This document shows, piece after piece, positions 16,310 through 24,754 of a DNA stretch of 40,197 nt. Origin of the DNA: Flavonifractor plautii ATCC 29863. Its GTDB lineage: Bacteria; Bacillota; Clostridia; Oscillospirales; Oscillospiraceae. Each line of letters starts with the position of its first letter. Positions within the stretch are counted from its first letter, which is position 1. Below the pieces are notes generated by a model that saw only the letters and a list, made by a program, of their open reading frames with translations, was not told where the DNA came from and did no database searches. The position numbers were made by a program, and so were the translations under genes. The DNA lies in contig NZ_JH417797.1 in the NCBI RefSeq assembly GCF_000239295.1, forward strand, positions 1 to 40,197. Direction: 5' to 3'.

Positions 16310-18628
16310 TTATTCTCCCACATACGAAAAATAGTCGAAGTCAACCACCGGAGACACACAGACGATGCGGATGGTATGCTTCCCATAGGCCAGACCGTCC
16401 GCCTCAAATAGAAGCTGCTGAGCCGCCGCCGGCCCATACACATTTACCTCCCCTGCCAGAACGCCGTCCACGTATACCTCCGCAGCGCCGAAATTTACAT
16501 CATTTTGACCATACCACCGAATGGCCGTCCCCACAAATGTGAACTCCACGGACGCGCCGATCTCGTTGGTATAACGGGCCGTCCCTTCATAAAAGCTTCC
16601 GTTGCTGTCGTTATTCCATGCACCCGTAAACACCAGGGAAGCATCCCGGTCATCCACCGGGACATATACGGGCGCAGGCTCGATTGGACCATACGCATAC
16701 ACATTGAGTTCGGCGGCAGTACCGAACCCACCTGCGCCGGCAATCGCCTTGAGCTCCAGGCCGACGGCTTCTACCGGTGCAAAGCTCACGGTTTTATCCT
16801 TGGCATCGAGCGCCCAGTCTGAGCCGGAGGCGACTAGGTCCTTGCTGCCGTCCTGGTGGATGGCGTACAGCTCATACTCCGAAATTATGCCATTTGTCCC
16901 GTTTTGACGTGGGGTATAGACGAAGCGGCCGACGGTATAGGGCTGGTCAAAGGAAACGGTGATACTCTGCGGCAGTTCATCTTTGGGAGCATAGTTGGTA
17001 TGCCATATTGTGCGGACGTTTCCATCGAGGACATTGGAGGCGGGGCCCTCCGTCGTCCCGCCGTAGACGCTGGTGGCGGTTGCCGTCATATTGGACTGGG
17101 GAATCAGCGTGTACGGATTCTCCACCACTGCAATTTCAAGGTCGTCGGACAGGCCCTCCCGGGTCTCCGCCATGATGCGCGCTGAACCGACAGAAACGCC
17201 TGTAATGGTTCCAAACTCATCCACCGTCGCCACATCCGGATCACTGGAGGTATATTTCACGACCTGATCAGAGGTGTCCACAGGCGCGAAACTGGTTTCC
17301 AGCTTCATGACATCCCCTGTGGGAAGGGAAGTGGTCTCAGCACTCAGCATAAGGGAATTGCCGGAAACCAGGGCGGGCGTCGTGTAGCCGGGGTCATCCA
17401 GCAGCACGCGCATCATCTCAACAAAACTGTTTTCCGCATAGCCGATCCTCCAGATGCGGTCATCCTCACTTTTGGCCTGAATGGTCAGATTCCCGGAGGA
17501 ATCCGCGACCATCTTGTTATTGGTGTTCTTCTGCAGGGCACTGTACCAGACGCGCATGGTACCATCTCCGGCGGAACTGCCTGGCTCATAGTAAAAACTG
17601 GAGCGATAGATCTGGAAATCATCCCAACTGCCGTCTGGCCCGGGGGACAGCAGGGGCTTGGTGCCCACCTGCGCCCAGTTGACTCCATCCTTTGATGTGG
17701 TCAGGTGCAGGACAGAGCCATCCGGATTTCGGCCGGCAAAGCACTGGGAAATACAAACAAACTCCTTCAAATCTGGAACATACTGGACATCCTGATGCCA
17801 GGGGGCCAACTGCTGCCCATTCTCGTCAAGCCCCAGGAAGCCGTTGACGCGGACTGGCTCACCCCAGGTGATCCCGTCGTCCGAATAACGCATTTCCACG
17901 AAGTTCGCCTGACCATTCTGATACCCCACGTCGCCGGTATTGTTGGCCCACAGGATGAACACATCCCGGAAGTCATCGTAGACAATAGTGGGAGAGAGCA
18001 TATCGTAGCGGTCTGGAGAAGCAATGGCGGTAATGAAGTCATCCTCTCCATCCGCAACCTGACGCTCCGCGTCGGAGGTGGGCTTCGACCATACGCGGGT
18101 CATCTCATCATAAGTCACGGGGACGCCCCAATGTACGCCGTCATAGGAAATCCGCAGCCGGACTTCGGCCCCAACGCCTCCGCCCTGGTCATCCGCCCAG
18201 TTCCAATAGGCCATCATGGCATCGTATTCCGCGTTATAGACCATATCAGCGTCGCAGTTGTGGTAGCGGGTGCTGGGTGGCTGCGGCTCAATGGGATTGG
18301 AAAGCCCCTCCGGTTCTACCCAATGCACTCCGTCGCTGGAGGCAACGATGGACGGGTTTTCGTAGATGGAGATCCGCATCACGTTGGGCGTATAAACGGC
18401 CCAATAGCGATAGCCGTTCCACGGTTCTTCCAGGACAACTACGTCCGGGTGAGTCACCTGGTCATCGGCATGCGCACTGTCGCTGTAATAGGCGGGAAAA
18501 TCCTGATATCCGGGGGCCTTGTTCAATGCGGACTCGCTGGAGTCTGCCGCAAGCGCCGCGGTTGGAAATAACTGGGCCGTCACGAGTAGGCCCGTTAGAA
18601 GCGAAACAGCTTTCCTTCGATTTCTCAT
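16310..18628 (-). CDS. Exported N-acetylgalactosamine deacetylase (five-bladed beta-propeller, Big2, CBM32)
   Basis: A secreted enzyme of 772 residues, predicted to remove the acetyl group from terminal alpha-GalNAc (blood group A antigen). Signal peptide 1-28. The beta-propeller (about 40-420) carries Asp-box motifs SSDGVHW, SYDGVHW, SDDGITW and SKDGVNW at 97, 161, 249 and 312. A bacterial Ig-like group 2 domain follows at about 428-503, an F5/8C (CBM32) domain at 505-645, and the module shared with the GH36 neighbour at 658-770. Glu90, His123, Asp126 and His278 fall where the active-site and metal residues of the F. plautii enzyme (Glu64, His97, Asp100, His252, as I recall) would be with a constant offset of 26. 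Without that knowledge it would be called a GH43/sialidase-like protein. Confidence 0.85.
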   Translation of the reverse strand: MRNRRKAVSLLTGLLVTAQLFPTAALAADSSESALNKAPGYQDFPAYYSDSAHADDQVTHPDVVVLEEPWNGYRYWAVYTPNVMRISIYENPSIVASSDGVHWVEPEGLSNPIEPQPPSTRYHNCDADMVYNAEYDAMMAYWNWADDQGGGVGAEVRLRISYDGVHWGVPVTYDEMTRVWSKPTSDAERQVADGEDDFITAIASPDRYDMLSPTIVYDDFRDVFILWANNTGDVGYQNGQANFVEMRYSDDGITWGEPVRVNGFLGLDENGQQLAPWHQDVQYVPDLKEFVCISQCFAGRNPDGSVLHLTTSKDGVNWAQVGTKPLLSPGPDGSWDDFQIYRSSFYYEPGSSAGDGTMRVWYSALQKNTNNKMVADSSGNLTIQAKSEDDRIWRIGYAENSFVEMMRVLLDDPGYTTPALVSGNSLMLSAETTSLPTGDVMKLETSFAPVDTSDQVVKYTSSDPDVATVDEFGTITGVSVGSARIMAETREGLSDDLEIAVVENPYTLIPQSNMTATATSVYGGTTEGPASNVLDGNVRTIWHTNYAPKDELPQSITVSFDQPYTVGRFVYTPRQNGTNGIISEYELYAIHQDGSKDLVASGSDWALDAKDKTVSFAPVEAVGLELKAIAGAGGFGTAAELNVYAYGPIEPAPVYVPVDDRDASLVFTGAWNNDSNGSFYEGTARYTNEIGASVEFTFVGTAIRWYGQNDVNFGAAEVYVDGVLAGEVNVYGPAAAQQLLFEADGLAYGKHTIRIVCVSPVVDFDYFSYVGE

Positions 18629-18770
18629 ATCCCTTCTATTCCTCCTTTGTAGTCCGTCCTTATCCTGTTAACGACGCCTGATCCGGCAGTTTCATATTTG
18701 GAGCTATCCTCTCCCCTCTGTTTTCAAATCGTTTCTCTCAGACAAGGCAAACGATCCTTGTAAGAAAAAT

Positions 18771-19808
18771 TTACAGGGATATGTAGGCGTCCAGGCCCTT
18801 GGGCTGGTCGGGGTTTCCGCCTAGGGCAATTGCTTTCAGCAGAGCTGTCATTTGCGCGACATAGATGAACAGAATGCCCCATGCGGCGAACTCGCCGACT
18901 TCCGGAATCTGAATATGGGCTGCCGCGTCGTACCTATTTTCTGTGCAGTGGGAAATCGTGACCACAGGGCCGCCGCGCTGAATCACATCTTTCATCATAG
19001 CGCTTTGGAGCTTTTCTTCACCGGGCCGCAGCAACGCGAGAGTCAGAGTCCGTTTTCCACTGACCACGATAGGCCCGTGACGGTAATCCAGCAGATGGAA
19101 ATAGCGGCCTGTCAGCATGGAGATCTCGGTAAAGGCGAGGGCGCCCTCCTCCGCGATGCCGCAAATGGGGCCGTCCGCCAGCACCACCACATTGTCCCAA
19201 TCAAGGTTTGCGATCTCGGCCAGCACCGGCCGGTACTTCAGCTGAAACGAGGTGCTCTCCCGCATGGCTGCCAGGACACTCTCTCGGAGGCGGTCATCCC
19301 TTGCGTATTCCGCCGCCAGAAGCAGTGTGGAGGCATACAGGTTCGTGACAGTTCGGGTCTGGCAGACACTGTCATCATGGCACCAGTTCAGCGTCAGGTT
19401 CAGGTCGCACAAGGGCATCAGATCATTCCCATCCTCCGTTGTGATGGACACCGCTGGACATCCGTGAGCCTCTTTGATGTGCTTCAGGGCCCATACCATT
19501 TCAGAGGTCTTTCCGGACCGTGAAAGCAGGAGCACGATGCTGCCCTTCACCGTCTCATACCAGAATAGAGGGTCCACAATGTAGTCGCCGGCGGCGATCG
19601 CATTTGCGCTGGTTCCCGGGAGCGACGCAAACAGAGATGCTGTGCTCTTCGCCAGCATATAGCTGGAGCCGCAGCCCAAAATGGTAAACTTCTTTTGCTG
19701 GTTTTCCTGGAAGAACTGCTCCAGATTTTTTTTGTTCTTCTCAAAGTATTGGCAGGTGTAGTTCAGGGACAGCGGGGTATCCAGAATCTCAGCTTCGGTC
19801 AAAAACAT
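18771..19808 (-). CDS. SIS-domain amino-sugar isomerase/deaminase (AgaS-like)
   Basis: A cytosolic double-SIS protein of 345 residues, related to AgaS, FrlB and the GlmS isomerase half. Seen: TILGCGSSYMLAKS (first SIS phosphate loop, about 42-55), LLLSRSGKTSEMVWAL (Ser-rich sugar-phosphate loop, about 94-109) and DYRHGPIVVSGKRT (second SIS, about 240). Most likely it converts galactosamine-6-phosphate to tagatose-6-phosphate plus ammonia, which joins the kinase to the GatYZ aldolase. I chose ATG 19808, which has GGAGAATG upstream and lies 22 bases after the kinase stop. The longer reading from 19904 overlaps the kinase gene. Confidence 0.85.
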   Translation of the reverse strand: MFLTEAEILDTPLSLNYTCQYFEKNKKNLEQFFQENQQKKFTILGCGSSYMLAKSTASLFASLPGTSANAIAAGDYIVDPLFWYETVKGSIVLLLSRSGKTSEMVWALKHIKEAHGCPAVSITTEDGNDLMPLCDLNLTLNWCHDDSVCQTRTVTNLYASTLLLAAEYARDDRLRESVLAAMRESTSFQLKYRPVLAEIANLDWDNVVVLADGPICGIAEEGALAFTEISMLTGRYFHLLDYRHGPIVVSGKRTLTLALLRPGEEKLQSAMMKDVIQRGGPVVTISHCTENRYDAAAHIQIPEVGEFAAWGILFIYVAQMTALLKAIALGGNPDQPKGLDAYISL

Positions 19809-19830
19809 AACATCATTCTCCTTCGGACAT

Positions 19831-20766
19831 TTAACTGGGTGATAAAGGGAACCGTTCCATGGCCAACATGAGCGCGCCCTCGGTCGCGGAGTATTTGGGT
19901 TCACAAAGTATGCAGTTCAGCTCTTCGGCCTTTTTACGGAGAGGGGCCAGGATGAATTCTCCGGCATGGAAGATACCGCCGGAGTAGGAAACGCTGATGG
20001 GCTCGGCGGAGAAACGAAGTTTTGCCTTGAGCGTGCGAATCATGAGCGCCAACTCAAGCGCAGCCGTTTCATACAGCGCGGCAGCGGCTGTATCGCCAGC
20101 CCGGGCGGCCTGTAGGACGTACCGCTGGAACCCCGCGACTTTTTCCCGATAGGGGGCAAATTCCCGGACAATCCGATCAATAAACTGGTAGTCCTCCGTC
20201 AGGCCAAACTCCCCGTGGACTAGATCATAGAGCGGACCCCTCGGCAACCGGCCATCGGCCTCTTTGGAAAACAGACTCATTCCCTGCCGACCAATCCAGT
20301 AGCAGGAGCCCTCATCCCCAAAAAACTCCACCCACCCCCCACAGCGGGCAAATTCTTTGTCACACCCGCGTCCAAATGCGATAGAACCTGTGCCGGAAAC
20401 AATATGGATTCCCTCCCCACAGGCGAGGGATCCAGCCCAGCCAACTTCACCGTCATTCACAACATACACTGGGACTGGAGTCAGAGCATCCGTCAGCAGG
20501 CGAACGATCTCCCGGTCATTTGCTGGGTTTTCGCCATAACAGGGCATACCCACGCAACACCCGGCACAATCCTGTGGGCTTACCCCGCCCCCGGAGAGGG
20601 CCTCCCGTACCACCTTCGTGATCAGGGCAACGGATTCCGGAATACCGATGGACTGATAGGAACAGGTCGGGTAGGTCATGGTTTGGATCGGAACACTGTC
20701 AGCGGTGGAGATCGCGACGGCGGTTTTTGTGCCTCCGCCGTCTACCCCGACATACCATTGCTTCAT
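19831..20766 (-). CDS. BadF/NagK-type sugar kinase, probable galactosamine kinase
   Basis: A cytosolic ASKHA-fold kinase of 311 residues, in the BadF/BadG/BcrA/BcrD and GlcNAc kinase family. The N-terminal phosphate loop is VGVDGGGTKTAVAI (7-20); VVNDGEVGWAG carries the catalytic Asp region; VSGTGSIAFG is the second phosphate motif, and a late adenosine motif YSGGIFHAG is present. It is the first gene of the operon, with TGGAGGAG just before the ATG. The transporter does not phosphorylate, so this kinase is the obvious step that traps galactosamine (or GalNAc) as the 6-phosphate. Substrate preference is inferred from the operon only. Confidence 0.82.
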   Translation of the reverse strand: MKQWYVGVDGGGTKTAVAISTADSVPIQTMTYPTCSYQSIGIPESVALITKVVREALSGGGVSPQDCAGCCVGMPCYGENPANDREIVRLLTDALTPVPVYVVNDGEVGWAGSLACGEGIHIVSGTGSIAFGRGCDKEFARCGGWVEFFGDEGSCYWIGRQGMSLFSKEADGRLPRGPLYDLVHGEFGLTEDYQFIDRIVREFAPYREKVAGFQRYVLQAARAGDTAAAALYETAALELALMIRTLKAKLRFSAEPISVSYSGGIFHAGEFILAPLRKKAEELNCILCEPKYSATEGALMLAMERFPLSPS

Positions 20767-20832
20767 ATTGGCTCCTCCATGTGGTACTTTTAACTGTAAT
20801 AACGCGTGCGGATCGGCTGCTTATGTACATAC

Positions 20833-20859
20833 TGTATAGTTTTTTGCTAATTTTGTCTA
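20833..20859 (-). promoter_or_regulatory. Possible promoter of the galactosamine operon
   Basis: Read on the minus strand, TAGACA (20859-20854) and TATACA (20838-20833) are separated by 15 bases, which is short. The leader to the kinase ATG would be about 60 bases. Weak call; no better pair was found in the 323-base gap. Confidence 0.35.
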
Positions 20860-20890
20860 TGGTTTTGGGTAAAATAGGCCAACTACCCTC

Positions 20891-20933
20891 AGTTGTATGC
20901 ATTTTGAATCGATACAACTGACCTGAGTTGTAT
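20891..20933. promoter_or_regulatory. Candidate GntR operator: 22-bp palindrome plus a third half-site
   Basis: ATACAACT (20912-20919) and AGTTGTAT (20926-20933) form a palindrome with a 6-base centre that is itself almost symmetric. A third half-site AGTTGTAT lies at 20891-20898. The cluster is midway in the divergent gap between the operon and the GntR gene, the expected place for an operator controlling both. Confidence 0.6.
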
Positions 20934-20959
20934 CTCTTTTTTAACAGGGAAATATTTCC

Positions 20960-20988
20960 TTGTAAATTCACTCCCCATATGATAAAAT
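20960..20988 (+). promoter_or_regulatory. Promoter of the GntR regulator gene
   Basis: TTGTAA (20960-20965), a 17-base spacer and TAAAAT (20983-20988). The -35 box starts 27 bases after the palindromic operator. The leader to the ATG is about 95 bases. Confidence 0.6.
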
Positions 20989-21089
20989 AATTGGCAAAAT
21001 AGTAATAGTCTCTAAAAATACTTGTAAGGATCTATGGGGCGATTGGCTATCTGAAGTGACGTGAAGTAGCGGCAAGCGGGGGGTGCGGT

Positions 21090-21836
21090 ATGGCTCAAAG
21101 GCCGGTCTATATAGACGTTTACACGGAGATGCTTCGTGATATACAGACGGGGCTCTATCCGGAAAATTCACTGTTCCCCCCCGAAGAAAAGTTGTGCCGG
21201 AAGTATAACGCAAGCCGTAGCACTCTCCGGCGTGCACTCAACATGCTGAAAGAAACCGGTGTACTTTACTCGGTCCAGGGTAATGGAACCTATATTAAGC
21301 CGTTCGTATTTACCCAGCCCCTATCTGATTTCTACTCGTTTACTGATACGCTTAAAAGCAGCAATATTCTAATTCAGAATTCTGTCATTCACTATGATCT
21401 GGTCAAAGCCGATAAGTCTTTGGCGATTGAAACCGGGTATCAGGAGGGAACAGTGTTCCATAAACTGCTCCGGCTCCGCTCGGCCAGGACGTATCCTCTG
21501 ATGCTGGAAACCACCTTTCTTCCCCAAAGCCGTTTTTTGACGCTGGACACGGAGGCGCTCTCCTGCGGCTCTCTATATGAGTTTTTGCGAGAACAGTATA
21601 ACTTCCATGCAGATCGGGCCACGGAAAAATTCCGGCCTGTTATGCCGCGCTCAGAAGAAAGAACGCTGTTGCATATCTCATCCAATGTTCCGTGTACTCT
21701 TTTGGAGCGATACAGCTATGAGGGCAATGTCCTGATTGAATATACAAAATCCATTGTCCGCGGCGATAAATATGCGTTTCGGATTGAGTTGGCAAACAAC
21801 TCGGTGATTCCTCTCCCGGAACAAAGGGAGCGCTGA
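21090..21836 (+). CDS. GntR/HutC-family transcription regulator with UTRA domain
   Basis: A sugar-responsive regulator of 248 residues. An N-terminal winged helix-turn-helix (about 5-72) carries the family phrases LFPPEEKLCRKYNASRSTLR and GNGTYI. A UTRA ligand-binding domain (about 95-240) has the typical ...LLRLRSARTYPLMLETTFLP and CTLLERYSYEGNVLIEYTKS stretches. Related regulators such as NagR/YvoA and AgaR-like proteins sense amino-sugar phosphates. It is transcribed away from the galactosamine operon, with palindromic half-sites between them, so it most likely represses the operon and itself until galactosamine-6-phosphate or a similar ligand appears. Effector not shown by sequence. Confidence 0.88.
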   Translation: MAQRPVYIDVYTEMLRDIQTGLYPENSLFPPEEKLCRKYNASRSTLRRALNMLKETGVLYSVQGNGTYIKPFVFTQPLSDFYSFTDTLKSSNILIQNSVIHYDLVKADKSLAIETGYQEGTVFHKLLRLRSARTYPLMLETTFLPQSRFLTLDTEALSCGSLYEFLREQYNFHADRATEKFRPVMPRSEERTLLHISSNVPCTLLERYSYEGNVLIEYTKSIVRGDKYAFRIELANNSVIPLPEQRER

Positions 21837-22018
21837 GTACATATTGCATTCCAGTTATCTTTATCCTCACAGTTTTTTGATATCTGTGGTTAGATGGAAA
21901 ACCAGCCATATGAGTCTGTAGAGGGGAGGACGTGCTGTCCTCCGCATCCAGCCACCGGCGGCAAGGGCCGGGGCCGACCATAGTTCCGCCCATGCTCGGC
22001 CGGTATAAAATAAAGCTG
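21837..22018. other. Gene-free stretch after the GntR gene with several hairpins
   Basis: No coding frame is convincing. Short stems are visible, such as GGAGGAC/GTCCTCC near 21923-21941 and GC-rich complementary segments near 21950-22002. They precede a strong terminator at 22019. This could be a structured 3' UTR or a small RNA; I do not recognise a known riboswitch. Confidence 0.3.
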
Positions 22019-22064
22019 CGCCCCATGCCATTCCATTTTCGGACGGCATGGGGCGTGTTTTTTT
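22019..22064 (+). terminator. Terminator downstream of the GntR gene
   Basis: An 11-bp stem CGCCCCATGCC (22019-22029) with its complement at 22045-22055, followed by a run of seven or more T residues ending at 22064. Confidence 0.8.
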
Positions 22065-22215
22065 GTGCGGGAATCACTTTTTGTCGGATAACTTTTAAAT
22101 TAGATCCAGGAGGTTGGTTTTTCTGCTGGCTTATGGGGCGCAGTCAGAGCACGGTGCGTAGATACTTTTCAAAGAGACGGTCAACGGCCACGAAAGCTGA
22201 AAGATACAGGAGACT

Positions 22216-23424
22216 TTGGACATGGCCGGTGAGCTCCGCTGCAAGGCCATCCGTTATAAGACTGCCCTGCCTTTGATCCGGGGGGGCTCAGCCACAGCCG
22301 GGCCGATGTGCGCCGAACGGTGTCCGAGGGACTACGTGTGTGAACCAGTCGTCCCTAATTTCAAGGCACATCCCGTAGTGGGCCACAAAGAGAACGGTGA
22401 GTCCATCTTCCGCTATATCTATACTGATATCCAGAAGGAACTGACAGTTAAGCTCCGGCAGAGTATTGAGGTGTATCAGAGTGTCGAGCTGACTGAGGAG
22501 AGTCGGATGGCACTGGGCCAGTGGCTGGAGCAATGGTTGAAAAACATAGCTCCTAACATTCGTCCCTCTACCGTGAGACGATGTGAAGGTACCGTGCGGA
22601 ACCACATTGTCCCCTTTATGGGAGACAAGCCAATCACTCAGATAACCGGAAAAGACATTAAAAAGTTATATGATACGCTGGCTCGTCAGGGAAACCGAAC
22701 CACAGGAGAGTGCTTGCCAGCAGTACTGTCCGTGGGATTCACTCCATGCTCCATGAAGCACTGGGGGAGGCAAAACAAATTTTAACGGATGAGCAGTTGG
22801 AACGATTTGTGGAGATTATACGGGAGGATGCCGTCTGGTATGACTTCTTCTATACAGAACTGACAACCGGACTGCGGCGAGGTGAGATCTGCGGCCTCCA
22901 GTGGAGGGACTTTGATGCAGATGATGGAAGGCTCAAGATTTGCCGCGCTGTACATGAGGAGCGTGGCGGAAAACTGACTACTTGGGATACCAAGACATCA
23001 GCTGGTGCCAGAACGATCACCCTGCCGCCCAGTACTGTAGAATTGCTCCGGGAGAGGAAAAAGTCCGCTCTGACGGAATGGATCTTCCCCCATCCGTGGA
23101 AACCAGAACAGCCTACCCACCCGAGTACTGCCTATGATCGGCTGAAAGCCCTGTTAAAACGGGCGGAGCTGCCTGATATCCGGTTTCATGGTCTGCACCA
23201 CACTTTTGCCACCCATGCGTTGGCATCTGGTGTAGATGTAAAGACTCTGTCTGGAATCCTGGGACATACCAGGTCGGCGTTCGCCCAAGACACCTACCCA
23301 CACCACTACGGATATACAAAAGCGGGCGGCTGAGATCGTAGAGGAATTTCTTAAAAATATCTTTGAAGAGGAGTTGAAGCCATGGGAAGAAAGCCAAAAA
23401 ACGGCGAAGGCACCGCCCAGCTGA
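22216..23424 (+). pseudogene. Decayed tyrosine recombinase (integrase), copy 1
   Basis: Remnant of a phage/ICE-type tyrosine integrase. N-terminal arm and core-binding sequence are readable in one frame (VGHKENGESIFRYIYTDIQK near 22380, IRPSTVRRCEGTVRNHIVPF near 22558). The frame shifts near 22700, a segment of about 25 residues is missing near 22770, and the catalytic domain continues in a second frame (TGLRRGEICGLQW near 22865). A second shift near 23297 breaks the C-terminus, which then reads HTTTDIQKRAAEIVEEFL to the TGA at 23422-23424. The HxxR motif reads HGLHHTFATHA, so the catalytic Arg is His and the Tyr lies in the frameshifted part. The start is approximate. The end overlaps copy 2 by 43 bases. 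Confidence 0.85.
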
Positions 23425-24551
23425 GAAAGGACGGCCTTCCCAAGACGAAAAATGTGCTGGCCAAGACCAAAGGTGAGTGCGTGGATAAATTGAAAACACT
23501 GAAAGACACCATTGCACCTGCAAATCCGTCCAAGGTTCGGGCAGATATGCCATTTGGGGAGTGTCTGAACTATTGGTACGAAACCTACAGCAAACCATAA
23601 ATCCGGCCCAGAACCCATCGAACCTACGAAGGGTATCTCCGGCTATACATCAAACCAAGGCTAGGCGATATTCCACTGAACAAACTAACAGAAAATGATA
23701 AGCAGCAAATTTGTGTGTGGATGAAGCCAGATGAGTATGCCAATGGAAAAGGTATTGCTGACAGCCAGATTCGATGTTGCCGCAGTCTATGCCGGCAGGC
23801 ACTGGAGAAAGCAGCTGAGGAGCATTTGATCCTCTGCAACCCGGCCATTGGATGCAAGTGTCCGCCTGCAAAACGAGAAGAGATGAAAATTCCCTCAGGG
23901 GAAACTATGCAGAGAGTACTCATCCAGGCCAAAGAGGAAAATTACTATGAACTCTTCCCTCTGGAGTTTGCCACTGGCCTGCGACTGAGGGAACTGGCCG
24001 CCCTTCAGTGGGACGATTTGAACTTAACGACTGGAGAGCTGCGGATCGACAAGCAAGCTAGCATTGTCGGATCAGAGGTAGTCATCTGTGAACCCAAAAC
24101 AAAAGCGGCGGTTCGTACCATGATCCTGCCGCCATCCGTCAGGCGAGTGCTGGCAGAGTATAAGACCAAGGTGGATTCACGATGGATGTTTCCATCCCCA
24201 AAGAAAGAAGACTTGCCCATGCGTCCATCCTCGCCCCATAAGCGCCTGCACAGAATTTTGGATTATGCGGGATGTGAACGGGTGAGATTTCATGGTCCGT
24301 GCCATACTTTTGCAACCAACGCCTAGGCCTACGGAATGGACATCAAGACCCTGCCGACAATTTTGTGTTATGTATCCAGCGCTACTACCCTGAACACATA
24401 TTCCCACATAACCGACGAGATGCAGCAATTGGCGGCGGAAAAGATTGACCGTGATACCGCGAAAGCAGAGGTCAAACAACCAGAAGAGCGGAGAGAACAT
24501 TCCATGACAAACTTCCAAGCAAGGAAACGATGGAGTCGCAAAGCAAGCTGA
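23382..24551 (+). pseudogene. Decayed tyrosine recombinase (integrase), copy 2
   Basis: A second integrase of the same broad family in a single reading frame, broken by TAA at 23598-23600 and TAG at 24324-24326. The first part (MGRKPKNGEGTAQLRKDG) is the typical arm-binding start. After the TAA come RTHRTYEGYLRLYIKPRLGD (core-binding) and FATGLRLRELAALQWDD (first catalytic Arg kept). HxxR has become HGPCHTFATNA, so Arg is replaced by Cys. The Tyr motif survives as TLNTYSHITDEMQ. The expected GH motif reads LCYVSS, another loss. Two stops plus two altered catalytic positions argue for a dead gene. A terminator follows. Confidence 0.85.
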
Positions 24552-24567
24552 AATGTTGCAAAACCGG

Positions 24568-24608
24568 CCCGCCGATGGAAGGTGCCCATCCGGCGGGCTG
24601 ATTTTTTC
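24568..24608 (+). terminator. Terminator after the recombinase remnants
   Basis: A GC-rich stem (GCCCGCCG-ATGG with CCAT-CCGGCGGGC, one bulged base) followed by a run of six T. Confidence 0.8.
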
Positions 24609-24754
24609 TGTCTATGGGCAAATTTGTGGTCAAGAAATATTCTCAGAAAATATAAGAGAAGATTTATGCTGAAAATGCGACTGTTTGAGAGATAGCGGCA
24701 ACTTCCAACGAGATTAGTTGGGAGGCGCTAAACAGTATTGGCACAAACAAAAAA

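Noticed and set aside
16310-18628. Annotation as GH43 arabinofuranosidase or sialidase
   Set aside because: The propeller and Asp boxes would suggest this, but the partner gene and the placement of the Glu, His, Asp and His residues fit the GalNAc deacetylase better.
23382-24551. Stop-codon readthrough to make an active integrase
   Set aside because: Two different stops (TAA and TAG) plus Arg-to-Cys in HxxR and loss of the GH motif point to decay rather than recoding.
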